Notes: generated from the letters alone by a model not told the origin. A stretch of 64,000 bases of DNA from Aristolochia californica (GCA_029961685.1 JARWKL010000008.1:32303619-32367618), one strand, 5' to 3'; shown: positions 45,601 to 56,199, counted from the first letter of the stretch. Translations and numbers: made by a program.

Positions 45601-46963
45601 TCCCAAAATGAAAAACCATATACTTTCTCAAAAAAAAAAAAAAAAAAAGGGAAAAACTATATACACAGTTAAGTAAGAGGCAAATCATGAATCTTGTCAA
45701 GCATAAGAAAAAGAGCTACGAAAAAAAGGGTAATGAAATGTGTAGTACCTGTACAACATTACAATAAGTGCAAGTCCACGTTCTGCCAACAGCAAAGGGA
45801 AGAAGTTATTCACATGGATCAGTTAAAGAAGTAGAATCTCAACTAGCAGAGGTAAAAGCACATTACTGATGAATATTCAGAAAGCACTACAATTAAAGAT
45901 TTCCTTGAAAATGCTTCACTACCTGGGGGATGAACTGGGAGGGCAAGCATCCATCACAAATTTCACCCAAGCATTATTATTAACTCCATGCATACTTCTT
46001 CTCATCAGGTTGCTGTCCATGGAAGGCCGAAGACTCTGACTTTTGCTTGAAGCAGATTGTCTTTGCTTGATCATCAGAAAGAAAGTAAACTAAGAGCAAG
46101 TGTAAAATGAATGTTAAACTACAAAAAGAGTTCCAAGTTTAACCCCCCTTCAATCAATGGAGGGTTCTTACTTCGATGCCTTTGACATTTCCCATGCAGC
46201 AGCATGAGATTCATTCCAAGCCCTCATGGCGTCAATAACATACCTAACATTTTAACAGGCAAATGCGAATCATTCAAAAATTACAAATAAAGAGCCTTAT
46301 CCAAATGCTGAAGAGGGGCTTAAGTAAAGTCGAACCAAAATCGACAGCAGATTAAGGAAAAAATTACCCAGGAGAAGAAAAGGATGTCACAAAGTACTGA
46401 ATTAAGGTAGCAGCAAACAAAACCAGATAAATTGCAGTATACCTGAAATTAAAAAAAGTAAAGACAGGAGAATCATAAGACACCCAATGAAGGAACTAGC
46501 TGAATAACTCTCTCACTCAAAGTCAAAAGCAGAGAATCCAACTCAAAAAAACACAAAGCTTCAGGCCGGAAGCTACAAAAATAGAAAAATATAATACAAA
46601 TCTCCAGGTCAACTCAACACCAGCCAATCAGTGAAAATCAAAAAAGCAATACAGTGACAACCAAAACAGACAACTTAAGTACCATGGCTCCTTTCTGGTT
46701 TTCTCTACCAAAACACTATTGAAGAGGAAGAATGCACCCAAAAAGACCATATGCAGGAGCACCAAAGCGACTTTTAAACCCAACGAAGATCTCTTCCCTG
46801 CAAAACATCAAACGCAAAAGCCCAGTACAAGAGAACTCGTTAAGCACCACAAAACGGCCACAAGAACGGACAAAGAAGAGGAAGTGGTACCTGGATCTGC
46901 AAGACAAGGAAAGAGTTGATAACATCTCTCGCAGGCTCCGCGGCAGAGGCCGGACATTGTCAT
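39696..46963 (-). CDS. PAT10: DHHC-type protein S-acyltransferase (PAT10-like), 11 exons
   Basis: Exons (minus): 46963-46891, 46797-46683, 46442-46368, 46243-46172, 46060-45923, 45782-45749, 44168-44059, 43920-43834, 43707-43624, 40151-40086, 39870-39696. All borders are GT-AG and the phases join to one frame of 342 codons, about the usual size for PAT10. Features: N-terminal [16 protein letters not shown] segment; membrane helices near residues 30-48, 64-81, 208-226 and 238-262; Cys-rich domain from Cys162 with catalytic DHHC at 187-190; TTYE (the TTxE motif) at 271-274; C-terminal YPFSKG and EELDAK. Such enzymes attach palmitate to Cys residues; Arabidopsis PAT10 acts at Golgi and vacuole membrane on CBL calcium sensors (family knowledge). 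The start could also be the second ATG, two codons later. The exon 5 acceptor is the least certain. Confidence 0.93.
40244..40450 (-). repeat. Small LTR (C) of a TRIM-like chain in intron 10
   Basis: On minus it starts TGTTGGTGGGTAAAAAAGG right after a polypurine tract AAGGGGGAG. It ends near 40244-40253. Its last third matches LTR B (CCCACTTTG...AAGAGG...GGGAGG order). Confidence 0.6.
40451..40865 (-). mobile_element. TRIM-like LTR chain: internal B, LTR B, internal A
   Basis: On minus: LTR A ends CTTCACA at 40866, then PBS TGGTATCAGAGCAAG, an 83-base internal region and polypurine GAGGGGGAG. LTR B follows (40782-40580, TGTTAAGGAATAG to TTTTCATA), then a PBS variant TGGTATCATAGGC, a 129-base internal region, polypurine AAGGGGGAG and LTR C. 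There is no coding capacity. The chained structure sharing LTRs is typical of terminal-repeat retrotransposons in miniature. Confidence 0.65.
41050..41220. repeat. Dispersed repeat shared with 61700-61850
   Basis: The segment from AACTGAGGAGTCCTTCC through ACACGTACCAAATAATGAAA to ATAATCCGGTGCGAGTCCA aligns with 61706-61843 at roughly 80 percent by eye. It lies inside intron 10. Confidence 0.65.
41590..42024 (-). repeat. LTR (D) in intron 10
   Basis: On minus it starts TGTTGGTGGGTAAAAAGGTG at 42024, has a TATATAAGG box near 41940, and ends AATTAAACA before a PBS variant TGGTATTAGATCAAG. Its first 80 bases resemble LTR C, so both belong to one superfamily. No coding sequence follows. Confidence 0.6.
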
Positions 46964-47230
46964 CGAAGTAGGTTCATCAGAGACAAGGAAATGGAAATCA
47001 AAACGGAAATAAAAAAAAAGAGGACGAAAATCCAGAGAAGAAATTTAGAGGAATCGTGACTTAAGAAAACTTTAATTGCTTAGACAAACGGACACGGGAC
47101 TTCGTCAACCCGTTCATTGAGTCGAAGGTGCGCACTGTGCCAAGACGGCGCATTTTATCTGTGCTTGCTAGCTGTCTCTCTTCCCAACTGATTCTTTACT
47201 AACAACTACGGAATTAGATCCTAGAATCCA
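46964..47230 (-). promoter_or_regulatory. Likely 5' UTR and promoter region of the PAT10-like gene
   Basis: This is the segment directly upstream of the ATG. It has an A/T-rich and pyrimidine-rich leader on minus, and GC-richer DNA near 47095-47160 before AT-rich intergenic DNA begins. No definite TATA box was identified; the position alone supports the call. Confidence 0.35.
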
Positions 47231-47725
47231 TTTAATATTTTTTTATTATACATTTAATCCAACAGATATTTATTAATGTAACATATTAACTTTTGAAGGT
47301 CTAAAATAAATTCCTGATAGTGAGATGAGAACCCCCTACCGTTCAATTTTATGGCCCAAATTTACGCATGATTTATGAATGGATTAATTACCATTTTATC
47401 TTCTTGTTTTTTTCTTCAATCTTCTCTTTGATCCTTGAAATTTTAATGCAGTACTTAATTTTTAACCCGACACATCTCTAACCATAGCTTGAAAAATAAG
47501 AACATTTCCATAAGAATTACATTATCACTTCCCCATAGTGTACAATAAATGTTAAATTGACCTAATTAATATATATTATAGTAAACCACACTATATTTTT
47601 TTCTGATTTGGATTGTGTATCCCTCTTTATGGGTACCGGTGTGATCTTGTATTGTCTTCGTTATTTTTACAAATATGCATACAATTTAGGGTTCTAAAAT
47701 AAGGACCTGAATTTTCACATATGGT
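47231..47725. other. AT-rich intergenic DNA
   Basis: No gene, repeat or element is recognised here. Confidence 0.4.
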
Positions 47726-47726
47726 T

Positions 47727-48247
47727 CATGTAAGACAGTTCACAAACTGTCACCTAGACGGTTCAGAAACCGTCACTTGAGTGACCCGTTCATCGTTGGT
47801 TTTCTATTGATGGTGGTCGCCAGTTACAACCTTACGGTTTTCCGTCGGTTTGGTGGTATCCTTTGATGGAAAGGAGGTTATAAAAGGGGGTCTGGTCTAG
47901 TAGAGTTATGCCTGAACGTTGCCATCGACGAGCCTCTGCGATAGACGAGACAACGACGTTCACTCTGTTCACCGGAGACAAAGACGAGACACACCGATCA
48001 TCGGAAAAGGAAGCCATGTCAAGAGGTACGATTTCGGTTTATGAATTTCATATATGCTTTTTGAAATTCATTAAAGTTTTACATTTGGTATTAGAGTTTA
48101 ACCTCTCTAATAGTTTCCTTTCCATTAAGAGAAAGGAGAGCATCGCCGACGCGCAGTGAGTCATCTCTGCGGTGTCTCGCCTCAGCATAGTCGCTGACCG
48201 ACGACGGATGGGTCACTTAAGTGACGGTTCGTGAACCATCTTACATT
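47727..48247. mobile_element. Inverted-repeat element of about 520 bp
   Basis: The left end TGTAAGACAGTTCACAAAC continues to a GGTTCAGAAACCGTCACTTG word. The right end is its complement (CAAGTGACGGTTCGTGAACC order inverted, ending ATCTTACA). Inside are a TATA box TTATAAAAGGGG near 47880 and an 83-codon open frame (47908-48159) without a recognised domain. It may be a non-autonomous DNA transposon or an LTR with palindromic ends; flanks show no clear target duplication. Confidence 0.5.
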
Positions 48248-48361
48248 GTCCCACTTGACCCATACGCTTACTTAATAAGTATCATTGATACATCTTCAAG
48301 AATGTTTTTCATAGATATAATATCCTTATACTCAAAAAAAGAAGATTAAATTACATGAATC

Positions 48362-49094
48362 ATGATGGTTGGAAGTTTTAGACTTGTCCTAAATACTGGC
48401 TTTGTCTTAGACCTTGAAAGGACATTCTATGTTCCATCTTTTTCTAGAAACCTTATCTTAGTTTCCAAACTTTCACCATTTGGATTCAGTTTTAATTTCC
48501 TTGGAAATTCCTTTCAATTGTATAAAGACCATGTTCTTGTTGGAAATGGCATTTTGGAAGAAGGATTGTTCAAACTTCTTTTAAACCCTACATTTGATTG
48601 CAGTCTTACTACTATGCATGGTATTAATGTTGGCATTAAAAGAAGTGTTATAAATGAGAAATCCTCCATGTTGTGGCATAAGAGATTAAGTTATATCTTC
48701 ATTGATAGAATTAAAAGATTAGTTAATGATGGAGTCTTTGATTCTTTTGCTTGAATACATGTGTGGATTGCATTAAAGGAAAGCAAACCAACAAGTACAA
48801 GAAAGGTGCCAGGAGGACTTCTGATGTCTTAGAAATCATACAAACTAATTTCACCTAGCCCTTATGATGAATGTTTCAATGGTTAGAAGTATTTCATTAC
48901 CTTTATTGGTGACCATACACGATATATGTATCTCCATCTGCTTTATAATATAAGTGAAGCACTAGATACTTTTAAGGTCTATAAAGCAGAAGTAGAGAAA
49001 CAATGAGGAACAAGGTATTGTGTCACAATACACAATGCCTGGCTTACCGTCTCAAAATGGTGTGGCTGAAAGAAGAAACAGAACATTAATGGAC
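48362..49094 (+). pseudogene. Copia protease end, GAG_pre-integrase and integrase fragment
   Basis: The reading contains FYVPSFSRNLILVSKL, then LWHKRLSYI (the HxxLGH block, Gly and His lost) and CVDCIKGKQTNK. A decayed integrase core (YFITFIGDHTRYMYL) follows, then SQNGVAERRNRTLMD. At 49094 it is cut by a Gypsy element and continues at 54536 (MDMVRNMI). Confidence 0.85.
49090..49094. repeat. Target-site duplication TGGAC, left copy
   Basis: TGGAC precedes the left LTR and recurs at 54536-54540 after the right LTR. Joining the flanks restores the Copia integrase frame. Confidence 0.92.
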
Positions 49095-49543
49095 TGTTAT
49101 GGACTCCATAGCATCATGAGTTATCCATAGGCATAGGAATTAAATTATGTCAATTTACTTTTCATGTAATTTCAATTTGGTTTGGTTTACTTTATTTTGT
49201 TTGGTTTACTTTGGGTTGGTTCAGTCTAATGTGGCTTGAACCACTTGGCCTATGGGTCATCTTTTTATTTTAGTCCTCAACCCTATTTAGGGGGACGTGA
49301 AGGAAAAGAGAGGCAAGTATTGAGAAAATTATATTTTACAGGTCAGATTCTCCCTCAGAGGTCTAGCTCGGATTTCTCCCTTTGAGGTCCAAGGTTGAGT
49401 TTCCTCCAAAGCTCCTTTGTTCTAATTGAGTTCCACCATTACTCGTTCAAGAAACAAGAATTCTCTTCCAACGTCAAGATCATCCATGGAGGGAAGAGAG
49501 GAAAGAAGGGTGACTCAATCCATGGCAAGGGAAGAACCTAACA
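49095..49543 (+). repeat. 5' LTR of the 49-kb Gypsy
   Basis: TGTTATGGACTCC to GAAGAACCTAACA. Partner of 54085-54535. CCTATTTAGGGGG near 49284 marks the promoter area. The LTR end encodes MEGREERRVTQSMA. Confidence 0.93.
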
Positions 49544-49885
49544 TTTGGTATCAGAGCTAACGCTGCGTCCCGACTTCGAATCCCGGTGCCCCCAAAAATG
49601 GATGCGTGTGGTCACGCGCCTGGACTGACCCGGGTTCGACCCGGCTCCGGTTGCTCTGTTGTGGTAGCCTCCGCGGTCGTCGGCTCGGGGAAGGGCGGGG
49701 TACTGTTAGGGTCCTTGGTTAAGTACCTATGTCTTTCGCTCCTAACAGGCTGGTCTTTTGGGTAGTATTGGCTAGGTGCTTAACATTTACTGTTAGGGTC
49801 CTGGGTTAAGTACCTATGTCTTCCGCTCCTAACAGGCCGGTCTTTTGGGTAGTATTGGCTAGGTGCTTAACATTTGGTATCAGAC
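49544..49885 (+). other. PBS and leader with an 87-bp tandem duplication
   Basis: It starts TTTGGTATCAGAGC (PBS) and has a B-box-like ACTTCGAATCCCGG near 49573. An 87-base unit beginning TGTTAGGGTCC at 49704 and again at 49791 follows. Each unit ends TTGGCTAGGTGCTTAACATT, and the second is followed by a second PBS-like TTTGGTATCAGAC where gag starts. Confidence 0.75.
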
Positions 49886-51030
49886 AAGTCCACCCTTGGG
49901 GATTCCTCTTCCCCTGACGATTTGAGACAGTTAGTGGAAGATACTAGGCAGAGGACAGAAAACCAGGCTCATGCCCTGGAAGTGGTGCGTCAAACAACCT
50001 CTGATTTGAACGAGGCAATAAAATCAATGGATGTTACCATCCAAGCTCTCCTCCGGCGACAAGAGGACCATGATACACGAGCCCAACCACCAGCTGCCTA
50101 CTCTCCACCGGCCGACCACCATCCATTCCACCCACCACCTCCCCCACAACCACCAATGCGTCAACACCATACCCCTCTGGGGCCTGTCGTTCAAGGACAA
50201 AACATTATGCCCAGGTATTTAAAACTTGACTTTCCTACGTATGATGGGTCTAAGGACCCTTTGATTCGGTTAGCCAAGTGTGATCAGTTCTTTTATCATC
50301 AAAAAACACCTGCGGATGAGAAAGTGTATTTGGCCGCCTACCACATGCTCGATGAAGTGCTTCTATGGTACCACCAATTCCGAAATGACCAAGTGGTTCA
50401 AGATTGGGCAACTTTTAGACAGTCTTGCATGATGAGATTTGGTCCTCCAGCTAGTAGCAATCCATTGGGAAAATTAATCAATTACAAACAAACTGGAACA
50501 CTAGAGGTGTACCAAAAGACCTTCCAAGAAAGGTTAGCCCGAGCAAACTAGTTTGTTAGCCACACACAATATGTTCATATTTTTACTGCTGGTTTGACAG
50601 AAGCTGTGTGTTTAGAAGTTGAATTACATGCTCCTACAGATTTAGACCACGCTATGAATTTAGCCAGGGCAATTGAGCACAAGCAGCGTGTTCTAAAGGA
50701 GTCACTGGTAAGAAAACCAGCTTGGCCAGGGAGGCACAATGCCTCAGCACCAAACCCTTCCTCTGGACCTCCAAGATTTAGAGACACTGCAGTGCCACGC
50801 CCAGACATCTCTAATTCGGCTCCACCTGCTCCTTACTTCAAAAAACTTACTAGACAAGAAATGGACCAGAGAAAGGCCAAGGGCCTCTGTTTTAACTGTG
50901 ATGAACAGTATGTCATTAGACACCACTGTAAACGATTATTCAGTATATGTCTATGGGAGGATGGAGAAGAAATACCACCAGAGGAGGAAATTGTGGAAAC
51001 TGACCAAGAAAGTCCACAGATTTCCCTTCA
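49874..51030 (+). pseudogene. Gypsy gag
   Basis: The frame opens LVSDKSTLGDSSSPDDLRQL without an ATG, because the LTR-encoded start has been separated by the leader. A coiled N-terminus, a Pro/His-rich linker and the capsid domain (YDGSKDPLIRLAKCDQFF, GPPASSNPLGKLINYKQTG) follow. A TAG at about 50549 interrupts just before SHTQYVHIFTAGLTEAVC. The zinc knuckle is CFNCDEQYVIRHHC, with Gly replaced by Arg. Confidence 0.88.
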
Positions 51031-52140
51031 TGCTATGACTGGTCTACGCAGTGCAAGCACAATGCGGGTTAAAGCCCAATTACATCATTTACAGTTACTG
51101 GCTTTAGTTGACTCGGGTAGTACACATAATTTCATCACTCAGCAGGCGGCAGAACAACTTGGGTTAGTAGTACAGCAACAGACTGGTCTTTCTGTATCAG
51201 TAGCCAATGGGGCTAAAATTACTAGTGTAGGCATATCACCAGCCACACACTTTGATATTGAGGGATATGCATTTGTTACAGATTTTTTGGGGATTCTACT
51301 ATCAGGATTCGATTTGGTACTAGGAATTAAATGGCTACAATTGTTGGGACCAATACTATGGGATTTCCAAGCTCTGACCATGTCTTTTATAGAGGACCAA
51401 CATCAGATTATATTGCATGGCACACAAGCACCACTCACCTGCGCACTACAGGTTGCCCAGGTCCAGTCCACAAACACATGTAAGTTATCTCACTTACTTA
51501 CAGAATTTGAAGATATCTTTCAGGACCCTACTGCCTTACCGCCACTTAGGCACTGTGATCACCGTATCCGTTTGAAAACGGGTACCGAGCTAGTTGTGGT
51601 GCGTCCGTATCGTTACCCTCACTTACAGAAGAATGAGATTGAAAGGCAGTACCAGCAGATGTTAGCACAGGGTATTGTTCAGCCCAACAGATCTCCTTTT
51701 TCTTCACCGGTATTACTAGTCTGCAAGCATGATAAGTCATGGAGGTTCTGTGTGGATTACCGACAACTCAATGCCCATACGATTAAAGATAAATTTCCTA
51801 TTCCAGTGGTGGACGAGCTGTTAGACGAGCTACATGGAGCTACTATTTTTTCTAAACTCTATTTGAAATCTGGCTATCATCAAATCTGAGTTCATCCATC
51901 AGATGTGGAGAAAACAGCGTTTCGCACACATCACGACCATTTTGAATTTCTCGTAATGCCATTTGGTCTGTCAAATGTGCCTTCCACCTTCTAGGCCCTC
52001 ATGAATGAGTTATTTTCCTCTCTCTTGAGAAAATATGTATTGGTATTTTTTGATGATATTTTGGTCTATAGCAACAGCTGGGAAGAACATCTTCAGCACC
52101 TTCACCAGCTTGCAGCTCTGCTCAACAATCTCCTAAAAAA
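51031..52140 (+). pseudogene. Gypsy protease and reverse transcriptase
   Basis: Protease LVDSGSTHNFITQ lies near 51110 and GFDLVLGIKWLQ near 51310. RT follows: PLRHCDHRIRLKTG, CVDYRQLNAHTIKDKFPIPV, and LKSGYHQI with a TGA at 51888 (CGA to TGA). A TAG near 51993 (CAG to TAG) comes next, then an intact catalytic FFDDILVYS near 52050. After HLHQLAALLNN the sequence jumps to LLKKNAF, deleting the RT thumb (about 80 codons present in the 9.7-kb relative). Confidence 0.9.
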
Positions 52141-52610
52141 AATGCTTTTGCCTGGTTAGAGACAGCAGCTCATTCCTTTCAGCAATTGAAAGACGCCTTA
52201 TCATCAGCCCCAGTTTTGCAGCTCCCCGACTTTGAGGAGTCCTTTGTAGTGGAATGTGATGCTTCGGGGGGCGGTATTGGCCCAGTGTTGCACCAACAGG
52301 GCCACCCGATTGCTTATTTTAGCCATCAACTGGGCCAACACCACCACAAGTTGACAGCTTATGAGAGGGAATTGATCGGATTGGCGAAAGCTATACAGCA
52401 TTGGCGCCCTTATCTATGGGGATGTTCTTTTGTGATTCGCACTGATCATTGCAGCCTCAAGTATCTTCTTGAACAGCGTCTCACTACTTCACCACAACAA
52501 CATTGGTTAAGTAAGCTTATGAGGTTTGACTTTTCTGTCGAGTATAAACCGGGAAGTTTGAATGTAGGGGCTGATGCCTTATCTCGCCGGGACGTTCCAG
52601 AGCCGTAATT
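52141..52610 (+). pseudogene. Gypsy RNase H
   Basis: An open 140-codon stretch carries the RNase H order: VVECDASGGGIGPVLHQ, AYERELIGLAKAIQHWRPYL, IRTDHCSLKYLLEQ and GADALSRRD. The catalytic acidic residues are present. Confidence 0.88.
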
Positions 52611-52638
52611 AAACGCCATCAGTCAGCCCAGAGCTCTC

Positions 52639-54029
52639 TTGTTGGATTCTATACGAGAAGAGGCACAACAGTACCCGGATATTATCTCCTTATGCCAGGA
52701 CATCCAGCAGGGGACAGCGGCACCACATTGGAGGGTTCAGGACAATCTCATCCTCTACAAAAACAGAATTTTTCTACACCACACATCCCCTCTGATTAAC
52801 AGCATTTTAGCCTCCTTCCATGACAGTACACATGAGGGTCGACAGAAAATATATTTCCGGATCAGTAGGGAATTTTATTGGAGGGGCATGAAGCGCAGTC
52901 TAGCTGATTATATGGCGGCTTGTCAGACTTGTCAACGGAATAAAGCTGAAACATTAAGTCCAGCGGGGTTGCTCCAACCACTTCAGCTTCCATCACAGGT
53001 TTGGTCTGATATTTCTTATGGACTTCATAGATGGACTTCCCTCTTCGTCGGGTAAATCTGTTATCTTTAGTGGTGGATCGTTTCTCTAAATATGGGCATT
53101 TCATTCCTCTGGCGCATCCTTACACTGCAACTCAGGTCGCTCAACTTTTTATGGATAACATTGTCCTTTTACATGGGATGCCTAATTCAATTACCAGTGA
53201 TAGGGATGCAATCTTTACAAGTACCTTCTGGAAAGAACTCTTCAAGGTACAGGGCACAACGTTAGCCTTTTCTTCAACCTACCATCCGCAGACTGATGGT
53301 CAGACAGAGGTCGTCAACAGAACCATTGTAATGTATCTCCGCTGTTTTGTGGGGGACTCACCTAAGAGGTGGGTTAAGTGGCTCGCCTGGGCTGAGTTCT
53401 GTTACAACACCTCCTATCACAGCGCACTTGGCACAACCCCATTCAAGGTGGTATATGGTAGAGAACCTCCTCGTCTTTTAGCCTATGAACCAGGGACCTC
53501 TAAAGTCGCCACTTTGGACCAAGCATTAGCTGAAAGAGACACATTCATCACTGAGGTGCGCACTCATCTACAGGAGGAACAACATTCTATGAAAAAATAT
53601 TATGACAAGAAGCACCTGGAAGTCTTCTTTTCTCCTGGAGATTATGTTTGGTTGCGTCTCCAACACTACAGGCAGCTGTCGTTGACAGCCTCCAAACGGC
53701 ACAAGCTCTCTCCAAAATATTACGGTCCCTTTCAGGTGATGGACCGCATTGGGACAATGGCCTACAGATTGCAGCTTCCGCCAGAGGCCAGAATTCACAA
53801 CGTCTTTCATGTCTCACAACTAAAGGCCTTCCAAGGTGATTCACCTTTGCTGCACACCCCGCTGCCCCCACTCCATGAGGGACGTGTACTTTCTACCCCA
53901 GCACAGGTATTACAAACTCGTCGTATTCAGGGTGATTGGGAGATCTTAGTGCAATGGGCAGATGCTGACCCCAGTGACACGACATGGGAGCCCATTAGCG
54001 GCGTTTTGCACCCTCTACCCATACTTTGA
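52639..54029 (+). pseudogene. Gypsy integrase and chromodomain
   Basis: The H2C2 zinc region (FHDSTHEGRQK, CQTCQRNKA) is followed by a one-base frame change near 53030. The core then reads VVDRFSKYGHFIPLAHPY, SDRDAIFTSTFW, HPQTDGQTEVVNRT; the GPY/F module is [20 protein letters not shown]. The chromodomain is GDWEILVQWADADPSDTTWE, and the frame ends at 54029. This is the best-preserved integrase in the window. Confidence 0.9.
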
Positions 54030-54053
54030 GCTTGAGGACAAGCTCTTTCTCCA

Positions 54054-54081
54054 GGGGGGGGGGGGGGGGGGGGGGGGGGGG
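54054..54081 (+). other. Polypurine tract, 28 G
   Basis: A run of 28 G follows CTCTTTCTCCA and lies three bases before the 3' LTR. This is the plus-strand primer position of the element. Confidence 0.9.
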
Positions 54082-54084
54082 TGA

Positions 54085-54535
54085 TGTTATGGACTCCATA
54101 GCATCACTAGTTATCCATAGGCATAGGAATTAAATTATGTCAATTTACTTTTCATGTAATTTCAATTCAGTTTGGTTTACTTTGTTTGGTTTGGTTTACT
54201 TTGGGTTGGTTTAGTGTAATGTGGTGTGAACCACACTTGACCTATGGGTCATCTTTGTATTTTCGTCCTCAACCCTATTTAGGGGGACGTGAAGGAAAAG
54301 AGAGGCAAGTATTGAGAAAATTATATTTTATAGGTCAGATTCTCCCTCAGAGGTCTAAGTCGGATTTCTCCCTTTGAGGTCCAAGGTTGAGCTTCCTCCA
54401 AAGCTCCTTCGTTCTAATTGAGTTCCACCATTACTCGTTCAAGAAACAAGAATTCTCTTCCAACGTCAAGATCATCCATGGAGGGAAGAGAGGAAAGAAG
54501 GGTGACTCGATCCATGGCAAGGGAAAAACCTAACA
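54085..54535 (+). repeat. 3' LTR of the 49-kb Gypsy
   Basis: TGTTATGGACTCC to AAAAACCTAACA; 451 bp. Partner of 49095-49543 with few differences. Confidence 0.93.
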
Positions 54536-54765
54536 TGGACATGGTGAGGAATATGATTAGTAACTCCGATCTCCCATTGTCTTTGTGGAGAGAAGCACTC
54601 AAAACTTTAGTCTATGTACTCAATAGGGTTCCAACCAAGGCAGTTCATAAAATGTCATTCGAGGGGTGTAGACATAAGATGTTTGATGGATAATGCCATT
54701 TTCTTGACAAAAGGGTCAAGGTCACTAGAGATATATTCTTTGGCACTACCAGACTGAAGTACTTT
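54536..54765 (+). pseudogene. Copia integrase, continuation after the Gypsy insert
   Basis: MDMVRNMISNSDLPLSLWRE, then YVLNRVPTKAVHKM is the Copia integrase segment that normally follows NRTLMD. It ends near HFLDKRVKVTRDIFF, then runs into an opposite-strand Copia piece. Confidence 0.85.
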
Positions 54766-54769
54766 TATT

Positions 54770-55736
54770 TTTTGACCAAATTGAGTGATTACCATAGCAT
54801 GAAAGGATTTAAAGATTGATGATATTTCATATCGCTCTTTAAAAAGAAATAGCTATGTGGTATGAGTAAAATCATCAATGAAGGCAATAAAGTACTTAAC
54901 TAGGGAATTGAGACGCACAAGGGTTCCCATTCATCTATGCGAATCAACGAAAAGGGAGCAACACCTTTAAGTTTAGACCGATGATAGTATGTGGTCCTCT
55001 AGTGTTTGCTCAATTCTCACATTTTACAATTTAAACTTGACATATTTATATAAGTAGGAAACAAAAGATGAAGAAATAGGGTAAATGGATGTCCCAACCG
55101 ATTATGTCATAGACTCATCTCGGTGTGCTTGGTTGAGACGGCATTGATTTTAAGCACGCCTAGGTAGTAGAGTCCCCCTTGTTCATGGCCTCCACCAATC
55201 AACTGCTTCATTATAAGATCCTGAAACACACAGGAAGTGGGTGAGAAGGTGATGGAACAGTTAAAATGTTGAGTAAGTTAAGTAACTGATAAAAGGTTCA
55301 AAGGAAAGGTAGGAAAAAAAAAAGATATTTGTGAGCGGAAGTGATGGTGTAACAGAAGTGGATCCTTTCTCGAGAACTGTAATTTGGGATCGATCAGCTA
55401 TGGTAACAAATTTATTTGAGAGACAATGAGAGAGAGTGGAGTAGACTTTTGTTACCTGTGAGATGATCGAAGACCTTGAGTCAATTATCTAGGATGAAGA
55501 GGAGGAAGTGGAAGAGAACATACCTAAAGTGGTGGTGGCTGCAGCATTGGAGGAGGAACTTTGAGGAGAGACCATTAGAGTTTTCATTTTTTGGAATATG
55601 TCATACTCATCATCGGTAAGGGATCTTCTTTTCTGTTGGTTTGGAGACTTGTCCTCCTTTGTACCACTTGTTAAGGCTTGATTATCCTTGGCCCATTCTA
55701 GCGTGCCATTGATTTTCCAACACTGATCGGTAGTTG
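54770..55736 (-). pseudogene. Minus-strand Copia fragment (gag end to integrase core)
   Basis: Near 54910 the minus strand reads VKYFIAFIDDFTHTT and LFLFKERYE, the Copia integrase core. Near 55720 it reads QCWKINGTLEWAKDNQ, the linker after the gag zinc knuckle, followed by KRRSLTDDEYDIFQKM. The pieces between are decayed. It is head-on to the fragment ending at 54765. Confidence 0.7.
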
Positions 55737-56165
55737 TTAGGAATTAGATGTCCTAATTCCAAACTAATGAGAGCAATAATAATAAATAAAGAAAGAAGGG
55801 AAAATCAAACACAGAAAATCACAACAAGATTTATACAGGTTCACCACAAGGTAAGACTACGTCCTGTCTTCCCCCGCTACAGTAATCCACTATGAAGATG
55901 AAATAGTTTACAAGAGACATTGCACCCTTACAGGTGTTTCTCTCTAACCTCTAGGGCTGCAACTCGAGATGCTCCTCGGATTAAGATCATAAAACCCTAA
56001 TAGAGGCCGCCCCCAATTTAAAGAGAAAGCTAGGGCAACTCAATGTATGGCGTTAATTAGGCTCCACAACTTAACAAAGTTCCCAGTTGGAGACTAATTC
56101 ATCATCAATATCTCTCCTCTACAATGGCAACAACTTCTTAATCCTCATAGAGAAGTCCAACTGAA
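55737..56165 (-). repeat. Copia LTR, minus strand
   Basis: On plus it begins TGTTAGGAATTAGATGTCC, and on minus it has a CCTGTATAAATCTTG promoter-like TATA near 55833. It lies between the RNase H piece (right) and another Copia fragment (left). The right limit near 56165 is estimated from the end of coding sequence. Confidence 0.55.
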
Positions 56166-56199
56166 GTTGAACACAACTTCAGTTTCTCAATCGTAACAG

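Larger units (their letters stand above)
49095..54535 (+). mobile_element. Reina-like Gypsy chromovirus, full-length but defective
   Basis: This is a 5.44-kb plus-strand element with two long matching LTRs (449 and 451 bp), PBS, leader, gag, protease, RT, RNase H, integrase, chromodomain, a 28-G polypurine tract and a perfect 5-bp target duplication. Stops at about 50549, 51888 and 51993 and an internal deletion near 52130 make pol defective. LTRs are very similar, so insertion is fairly recent. Confidence 0.94.
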
